A program made the position numbers and the translations under genes. A stretch of DNA of 18,074 nucleotides from NCBI GenBank assembly GCA_002751075.1, contig NAOQ01000347.1, positions 59,030-77,103 of the forward strand, given 5' to 3'. Shown piece after piece: positions 1 through 6,600 of the stretch; the stretch's first letter is position 1; each line of letters begins with the position of its first letter. Under the pieces are notes generated by a model. That model was not told the origin of the DNA. It ran no database searches and saw nothing but the letters and a program-made list of their open reading frames with translations. Source of the stretch: Ichthyophonus hoferi (taxonomy: Eukaryota > Opisthokonta > Ichthyosporea > Ichthyophonida > Ichthyophonidae).

Positions 1-98
1 CTATATTATACTGATCATTGTACAATTTATTATATGTTTTACTACTATGTGATATTAAATAATGTACCATTGTACTTATATACATATTACCCTTTTAG

Positions 99-169
99 GG
101 TCAAAGGCTATATTTGGTGAAAAAGTTCGCACAACTATGACGTCATTAATGTCCAATGACCAGTTCGTG
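99..169 (+). CDS. Candidate 5' coding exon of the LRR gene (or 3' exon of another gene)
   Basis: A strong acceptor (pyrimidine-rich, ending TTTTAG) precedes an open frame from 99. The frame contains an ATG at 137 encoding MTSLMSNDQFV up to a donor GTGGGT at 170. Ending at 169 leaves phase 0, which matches the phase-0 start of the LRR exon at 889 and would give FV joined to AGLTYIP, a plausible first LRR strand. Reading through instead stops at 212-214, with an AATAAA at 298-303. The same stretch could therefore be the last exon of a gene lying to the left. Either use is inference; the coding frame itself is short and unrecognised. Confidence 0.35.
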
Positions 170-888
170 GTGGGTAGATGTGGTGTGACTATTGATTTGT
201 ACATTGTACTGTGATTGGTGGTCTTTAAAATTTATTTTTCATAGCTATTGTAGAGGCCAGCCTACTGAGCCATGTCTGAGCTAGTTAGTTTTTAAAAAAT
301 AAAAAATAATTTAAAAAAAAATAAAAAATAGCTTTTTATTACTCTATTTGGTTAAGCCGGATAGGGGATCTTAAATAGATTGTATGATGGCCGACCACTC
401 CCTTTTATTTTCTAATATGGTTATTTACCTCGTATGGTTATCATACCTCCTATGGTTATCATACCTCGTATGGTTATCATACCTAATATGATTATCATAC
501 CTAATATGGTTATCATACCTCATATGGTTATCATACCTAATATGGTTATCATACCTCTCTTTGTCATGCCTGCATAGGTGCCCGAAGCTCCTTTCCGCAT
601 TTATATGTAATTAATGATTGGATGCATCACACTTTGCTGTATAGGATTGTTCTAATTGGCTCTGTAATCTAACCATCTTATATGATTGGTGTATGTATAA
701 CAGTCAGATGCCCTAACTGGACCAGACCTCTTAATAGGAATAAGCGTTGCTATAGGAAAAAGTCTTGATTGCTATAGTAATAAGTGTTGCTCCAGCCACA
801 TTCTTTACAATCACGTGCAGTGGTTCTGATCACTTTCCCATCCCTTATTACACCAACACAGCACAACCAATCATTTTCATGCTGCAAG
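170..888 (+). other. Putative intron 1 of the LRR gene, or intergenic DNA
   Basis: No coding exon is recognised in these 719 bases. It holds an A-rich stretch around 290-330 with AATAAA at 298-303, the 18-bp minisatellite at 416-557, and three copies of TGATTGG (212, 615, 683). The acceptor before 889 reads GCTGCAAG and is not strongly pyrimidine-rich. Confidence 0.4.
416..557. repeat. 18-bp minisatellite, about eight copies
   Basis: Tandem units close to TATGGTTATCATACCTAA start at 416, 433, 451, 469, 487, 505, 523 and 541. The first is 17 bp and more divergent; the others differ mainly in the last two bases (CC, CG, AA, CA) and one internal base. Such homogeneity points to recent expansion or ongoing turnover. 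It lies in the putative first intron or upstream region of the LRR gene. Confidence 0.95.
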
Positions 889-1093
889 GCTGGGCTTACC
901 TACATCCCCCCATGTGAACTCCTGGGAGCAATGCATACAATGGACCTATCAGATAACAGCATTAAAACGATTAAAGGGTGTGACCAATTATGGTTTGTGC
1001 ACGTACTTATATTGGATGGCAACATGCTGACGTCATTGGACGACGAATTGGCGGCTCTGTCGAAATTGGAGTGTCTCTCTTTGAGGAATAATG
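889..1093 (+). CDS. LRR gene exon with the central leucine-rich repeats
   Basis: In-frame coding from AGLTYIP to SLRNN, ending at a GTAGGC donor (1094). It carries the LxxLxLxxN pattern at MDLSDNSI, LILDGNML and LSLRNN. The open frame extends upstream to 784, but those residues do not resemble an LRR, so the acceptor at 887-888 is preferred. Another AG at 860-861 would lengthen the exon. Confidence 0.72.
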
Positions 1094-1978
1094 GTAGGCC
1101 CTTATTGTGCTTTAAATTTTAAATTAATATTAACTTTTTATTATCCTATCACGAGTCCGACTTTATAGGGTTGGCTGTATGCAGTATCTACAGACCTTTC
1201 TCTAAGTTTATTTGCATTGATTATGTATATGTATACTATATACGAGTTTGGAAAGATAAATACACATACACTACTTACAGCCCATAATTATAACTTTATA
1301 AAGGGGTTAATTCTATGTGTGTATACTATGACAGCCTTACACATATATATGCATACAACCCTAAACAATATATACTATATATACTATATATACTATATGT
1401 GACAAGCATGTAGCTGTCTAGGTGCAAGGTTATATGATAGCTCTAGTCATCAGGTGTGGGAGAGAGGGGATGACAGGGTGGTGTTGATCTGTAGGCAAGA
1501 GATTTCATTGATGATAGGATGATCCCACCCTATATTTACTGTTCCATTCGATATGTATACACATCTAAATATAGAAACCAATAAGAGGATGGCGGAGAAT
1601 AATTCACTGCATAGGAGGTAGTATTTGTGGAGTGACAGGGAACCAGTGGTAATTAACCTGACCCCTGGTGTAACCCATCCTTCATGATTTTCTCCAATTA
1701 GCTTTGATCTCTCTCCCACCCACCCACACCCAAGCCACGATCAAGCTTACCTTCCGTTTCTATCTCCAATCTAATTGGTCCATCTCTATATATTTTCTAA
1801 CCCTGCCTGTACCCCTACAGCCATTGCCAGTATGACGTCATTATCGGTTCTGTCTCGTCTCCCTCATCTGAAGGAGATCAGGTTGGAGGGCTGTCCAATC
1901 ACCAGAGACGCCTCCTACGGAGCAGCACTTAAAGAGCTCTGTCCCTATCTCTCTAGGGTAGATGATGTTCCAGTTTAG
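889..1978 (+). CDS. Small leucine-rich-repeat protein, LRR plus C-terminal cap
   Basis: Two exons, 889-1093 and 1821-1978, join in phase 1 (G plus CC gives Ala) across a 727-bp GT-AG intron; the stop TAG is at 1976-1978. The translation has at least three LRR segments: LTYIPPCELLGAMHTMDLSDN, VHVLILDGNMLTSLDDE and LECLSLRNN. These are followed by LPHLKEIRLEGCPI and the cap-like end SYGAALKELCPYLSRVDDVPV. An ending of the form DYR..L...P.L..LDD.PV after an LRR is known from LRRcap proteins such as CEP72, ANP32 and dynein light chain 1. The seen part is about 119 residues, or about 131 with the candidate exon at 137-169. LRR proteins of this size are usually protein-interaction adaptors. No specific orthologue is recognised, and the 5' end is unsure. 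Confidence 0.75.
1094..1820 (+). other. Intron of the LRR gene
   Basis: No exon seen. It contains a short 9-bp tandem repeat (TATATACTA type, about 1368-1398) and TA-rich low-complexity DNA. It ends in a good acceptor, CCCCTACAG, at 1812-1820. Confidence 0.6.
1821..1978 (+). CDS. Terminal exon of the LRR gene with C-terminal cap
   Basis: Begins after CCCCTACAG with the last two bases of a codon, matching the phase-1 end of the exon at 1093. It encodes the last repeat and the LRRcap-like ending VDDVPV followed by TAG. A TGACGTCA palindrome (1833-1840) sits in the codons for M-T-S. Confidence 0.75.
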
Positions 1979-2030
1979 CGAACCACCTCGTTCTATCGTC
2001 AAATACAATACACACTTTGTATATGGGCGC

Positions 2031-2055
2031 ATATATATATATATATATATATATA
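2031..2055. repeat. (AT)n microsatellite
   Basis: An uninterrupted run of about 12 AT dinucleotides just downstream of the LRR gene stop codon. Confidence 0.95.
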
Positions 2056-2288
2056 GGTACCTTTGGACTGTTTAGTGTTTTAATCTTGTATACTCATTGG
2101 CCATGGCCATCTATGTTAAATATAAGGCTGTCCCCTTTGGCAACGAAATGATTTTTCTTGAACAAATTAATGGCGTAATATGAGATATACGAGTGTGCAG
2201 TTATAATACTACATAGATATATGTATATATATATGCATAACCTGTGTGGTGGTGACGTAGTCTATGATAATACAAGTAGCACACAACA

Positions 2289-2402
2289 AAAAAAAAAGGT
2301 GCTATGAAGAAAGAGGGAGAATAGGATAGACAATAAAGAGAATAGAAAGAAACGGAGTAAAGAGGGAAAAAGTGAGAAAAAGAAAGAAAGATAATAAGAG
2401 GT
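2289..2402. repeat. Purine-rich low-complexity tract
   Basis: About 110 bases almost entirely A and G on the plus strand, starting with an A run and continuing in GAAAGA and GAGGGA patterns. No coding content is seen. It includes AATAAA at 2332-2337, which could serve as the LRR gene poly(A) signal about 350 bases after its stop. Confidence 0.7.
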
Positions 2403-2867
2403 AGATGTATACAAGCGATAACCTTTAATAGAAAAGTATAAACATAGACATGTTATGTATATAGAGGATGTAAGACTTACTACAACGAAATCAGACTGAA
2501 ACCTTAGAATGAATAAGTTGCATGGTAGAGAGATTTACACTCTGGTTTACACCAGCCAACTACATTACCCAACGACACAATGTATTCTTATATATCTCCG
2601 TATGAGCACTTCTACATGTCTATATGTATATTATCGTATATATATATTATATGCACGGATATGTATTAGGATTGATACTTAGCATTGAATTCGACGTAGA
2701 TAAATCCACACAATTCTACGTAGCAGTTAGAGTACGCTATTTAAACAGAGATTTAAAAAACAGTTACTTAAAATCTCTTCGATTGCTGGCTGAACTAAGA
2801 ATCCTTCGCAATTACACAAATAGCGATTGTTGATGAATTGTTAATTCTATGTTTTCCCAGTTTAGGT

Positions 2868-2878
2868 TTTATTTTATT
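2868..2878 (-). promoter_or_regulatory. Two overlapping poly(A) signals of the receptor gene
   Basis: The plus strand reads TTTATTTTATT, that is two overlapping AATAAA hexamers on the minus strand, about 100 bases downstream of the receptor stop codon at 2977-2979. Confidence 0.6.
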
Positions 2879-2976
2879 TTACTATTCCCATACACCATTG
2901 TACAGTTCTACAAACAATTATCTTGGTGTATATGATAGTGTACTATGAATGCATAATCAGTTGCCCTATACCAGTT

Positions 2977-3646
2977 TCATATACTAGAAGCTATTACATC
3001 ATCTCTTACTTCTGCCCCTGACATCTTAGGCCTAATGCTGTTGACTTGATTGACTTGGTAGGTGTGGGGAAGTGTTATACTAGTGCGTTTAGAAGGTCCA
3101 CATGATAGGAGGTGGCGGTTGCCTAGACCTAGTAATTGGGATTGGAGGCGGGCTAGCTGGTCGTGCAAGTAGCCGTTCTCTTCCTCTAGAGTGTTAATGG
3201 CCTCAGCCGGGCTCTCCTCTTCAATAAAACCATCCTCGTCTAAGTTAAGATCGCTTTGATCCCATTTGGAACCGCCCGACCCTTCTTTCTTTGTCCAAGC
3301 ACTCTGTTCGATCTGCCAGGCCTGAGGGGTCCATAGGAAGAGAATAACGATCAGAGCAGTGATTGTGAACTGGGTTCCCTCTACTAACCCGCCCCAGGTT
3401 TCTGAGGTTCCCTCCATACGTTGATCCAGGACAATCTGTGCAGTCATAGCTACAATCCATACTAACGAGGCAAGCCCGGATGCAATAAAAATGTAAAATG
3501 CATTATAGAAGTTGCCATGGAAAGCACGCCCATTGTAAGAGAGAATGGTAGCACAGATCCAAAGAACTAAGAGGACAACACAGACGGTCCAGTGCCAGCT
3601 GGCCCCCTCGTGGCAATCAGTATAGATGTATGTCCTACCATTCTCT
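2977..3646 (-). CDS. Receptor exon 8: EL2 cysteine, TM5-TM7, coiled-coil tail
   Basis: Starts after CTACACACAG in phase 2 (AA plus A gives Lys). It encodes YIYTDCHEGASWHWT with the extracellular-loop cysteine, TM5 (VCVVLLVLWICATIL), TM6 (NAFYIFIASGLASLVWIVAM) and TM7 (FTITALIVILFLWTPQAW). A cytoplasmic tail of about 110 residues follows. An acidic stretch precedes a coiled coil (INTLEEENGYLHDQLARLQ) with a/d residues I, L, N, L, L, L, L in perfect 3-4 spacing. Stop after DVIASSI. Confidence 0.88.
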
Positions 3647-6600
3647 CTGTGTGTAGTAAGGGGTTGAATAGGAGAACAGCGTCGTTAGACTATTTCCTTA
3701 AATGGGCTTTTTTGTCTTGTGTCTTTGGATTTTTATCATGTGTTCACTATTTGTCTATGGATACCTATAGGTGTGGAAAGACCAAAGAAGAGGATGATCG
3801 ATAGGAAAACAAAACGAGAAAAAGGAAATTATTAAAGAGAGTGAGAGAGGGGAAGGGATGAAGGATATGCTTAATATAGCGATAACAAAAACAAGCAGGA
3901 AACCAGGGGTAAAAGAGAGGGATGTGGATGGTAAATCTAGTTGAAATAGGTGTATACATTATAGTGTTAGAATTAAACGACACATTATAAGAGAAGTATA
4001 GCGCCATATATTATGCTCTCGCATACTTATAGGAGTTCGAAACTGGATGTGGAGAATTCAGAGCTGACCAAAATATCAACCACATTACAATAACAGTAAT
4101 GTACACTAGACAATACGTGAAGGCAGTCTTAGATGTCAAAGTGGGAAGGCGTCGAAGATTACTTGACGACGAACGTTTGGTAGAGCGACGGAAAAATGTG
4201 GAACTAGGCCAGGCTGCCACCGTCACAACTGATAGTATGATTTGCATGCCTAGATAGCGTGACCATATGCGGTAAATACATAGGACATCACTAGCTGGTC
4301 TAGTGAGAGCTATGGGAAAGGTGAATACTAAGGCGGCTCCCAGGGTAGCAAGGTACAGGAGGTATGGCATAGATGAAGCTGCCTGTAGGGCACTATGCCG
4401 GAGAAACCCCCAAAGAGCAATTAGAAGACAGATTAGAAGGCATACTACCGATATGGCATTAAGAGCCGTATTGAAGTTTTCGGCGTAAGGCCTTTTGATT
4501 TTCACACAGAGTGAACATCTCGTAGCAAGAGGTCCCTATATGTTATTATAGAATATGAAAAGAAAGGAAAGGCAGCTCAGTACAGGATTATACATGTGAT
4601 GGTTTAGTTATAGGTGTCGGGCAAAGAAAAGTAGGTTAGTATTAGAGTGGCTGTGGATGCATGTTTGCAAGCTTGTTCGTGTGGAAGTGAAGCATCAATC
4701 AAAACCAAAGCCAATCGGAAAAAGAAAAGAAAAGAAGATGCCAAATAGAAAACCAATCGGTATGTGACTGGGATAGGACAGGCAGTAAATAAATCGCCAA
4801 AGACAATAGGGTACAGGGAGGGAGATGGTTATCAACATACCTGTGGGCAGTATCCAATGGGACAACTGGAACATGTCCCACCATCTACAATCTGGTTGGC
4901 ACCGCATTCCTCCATATCTAATGGCTGCTTGCTGCTTCCCCCACCAAACAATGGTTTTGTATTAAGAACAAATCCAGATTTCCGGGTAAAATAGCCAATT
5001 TCTTCGAATAAACCGTTGGCTCTTCCGTTTACAATGGAGTATTCTATCAACCTATCCCCCGTAGATTTATCAAACTCGGCGAACACCTGTCCATCACTGT
5101 CAACCAATTTAACACGTTTCATTGAGTCGAACATTTCCGTCTTGTTATGGGCGTCTATTCCCTTTCTCAAATTGCCACACAGTGCCTGGGCTATTACTAG
5201 TACAGCGGAGTAGGTAGCCTCTACTACCCAGTTAATTTCTTCTTCAGACCCTGTAAAGCCTGGATAGGGGCGGAAGAATGTGATATTGTCCCCCACTACT
5301 GTGCTAAGTGCATTGGTCCAGTCGTCCAGTAGCGGCTGATATATGTACAGAAATAATAGAAATAGAAATTTAAAATGTGTAAGGTATGTGTAATGCTTAG
5401 TGAGGCTGTATGGTGTGGGGCCAATAAAAAAGTGTAGTATATTTGAGTAAATAATGGGTACCAATAAGTAAGTGTGCAGGAATTCATGCTAGTTAAGGTA
5501 TCAAGAAGATACCATGCATAATGCGAAAGGGGTGTTATGGGTGGACTTGGGTTTGTTAGTTTGACTTGACCTAGGTAATTATACTAATTAAAGTGAGATG
5601 TAGTTTGCATAATAAGTAATAATAGTTGGGGATTGGTATGAATAAAATGAGGAAACGTTAATGTGATATGTGATAGGGGTCCACGGCTGATAACGCAAAG
5701 TACAATGTGGCCTAATGGAAGGAGGGTGCATGATATGACATAATGTTAGGCTAAGTAGGTAAAAAGAGACTTTGCTAAGAATGCAGGGTGGAAATATGGG
5801 CTGGATTGAACAGTATGATGGTCAAGATAGACTAGGTTGTACACAGAGTCGTAAGGCCTATGCATTATATATAGCAATATATCGGAAGCCCCTTATCCTC
5901 TAATGGTGTAAAAGGCCTTATAATAAAATATTACTACCTTACATTATTGGTAACTCAAAGTAATTCTTATTCATTTGTTTTGTGATATTAGCATAGAAAA
6001 AAGAGAACATAAAGTTCAAAGTTAAGAACCTATAAATAAAAGGAGAAATGATAATGGATGGTGTGGGCTGTTATGGCTAAACATGAACGGAAGACCTCTT
6101 AACGAACTTTGTACCCAAAACAACAAACATAAGACAATTAAAAACCAATACGGAGAAGATATATATATATATATAAAGTTGTATATAGGAAGATATAAAG
6201 GGAAATATGCATGGGCATAAAAAACATAAGTATAGGCCCGGTGGTGATAATATAGTATGATAGGAGTTATTTACCCTGTTGGCACTGACCCGGGGAGTTA
6301 AGCCCAACAGTCCTTGATGAAGAGAAACTTCGGTACTATTATTAACCAATTCTTGCATCCAACCGTCATTTCCAATCCATTGCCATCCTACATCTAGCAT
6401 ACCCAATGATCTTGCAATCTTTAACACATAGGCAGCATGTACAGCATCGGAAAACAGAACGACAATACGTGATTTACTAGATTTTATCAGTTTTAATTTT
6501 TTGCGGATGGAGCTATCTCGAAAATAAAATTGCCGTGAAATGACTATCTTCATTTTAGCTGAATGCAACAGAAATTGAGCTGATTCACTGATGGAAAAAT

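Larger units (their letters stand above)
1979..2976. other. Convergent intergenic region between LRR and receptor genes
   Basis: Both neighbours end here, so this is shared 3' flank. It contains an (AT)12 run at 2031-2055, a purine-rich tract at 2289-2402, a possible plus-strand AATAAA at 2332-2337 and the receptor's minus-strand poly(A) signals at 2868-2878. A 69-codon open frame at 2624-2833 (plus) encodes nothing recognisable and is probably chance. Confidence 0.6.

Noticed and set aside
2624-2833. 69-codon plus-strand open frame in the convergent intergenic region
   Set aside because: It has no splice or family signature, begins in TA-repeat DNA, and a frame of this length is expected by chance in a window this size.
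4580-4690. Possible extra receptor exon encoding ACKHASTAT within intron 6
   Set aside because: No acceptor and donor pair fits phase 0 on both sides, and exon 6 already joins exon 7 in phase with a sensible cysteine linker.
6077-6274. Extension of receptor exon 5 into the downstream open frame
   Set aside because: The sequence beyond ANR becomes AT-rich and hydrophobic without family match, and the GTAAAT donor joins exon 6 in phase.
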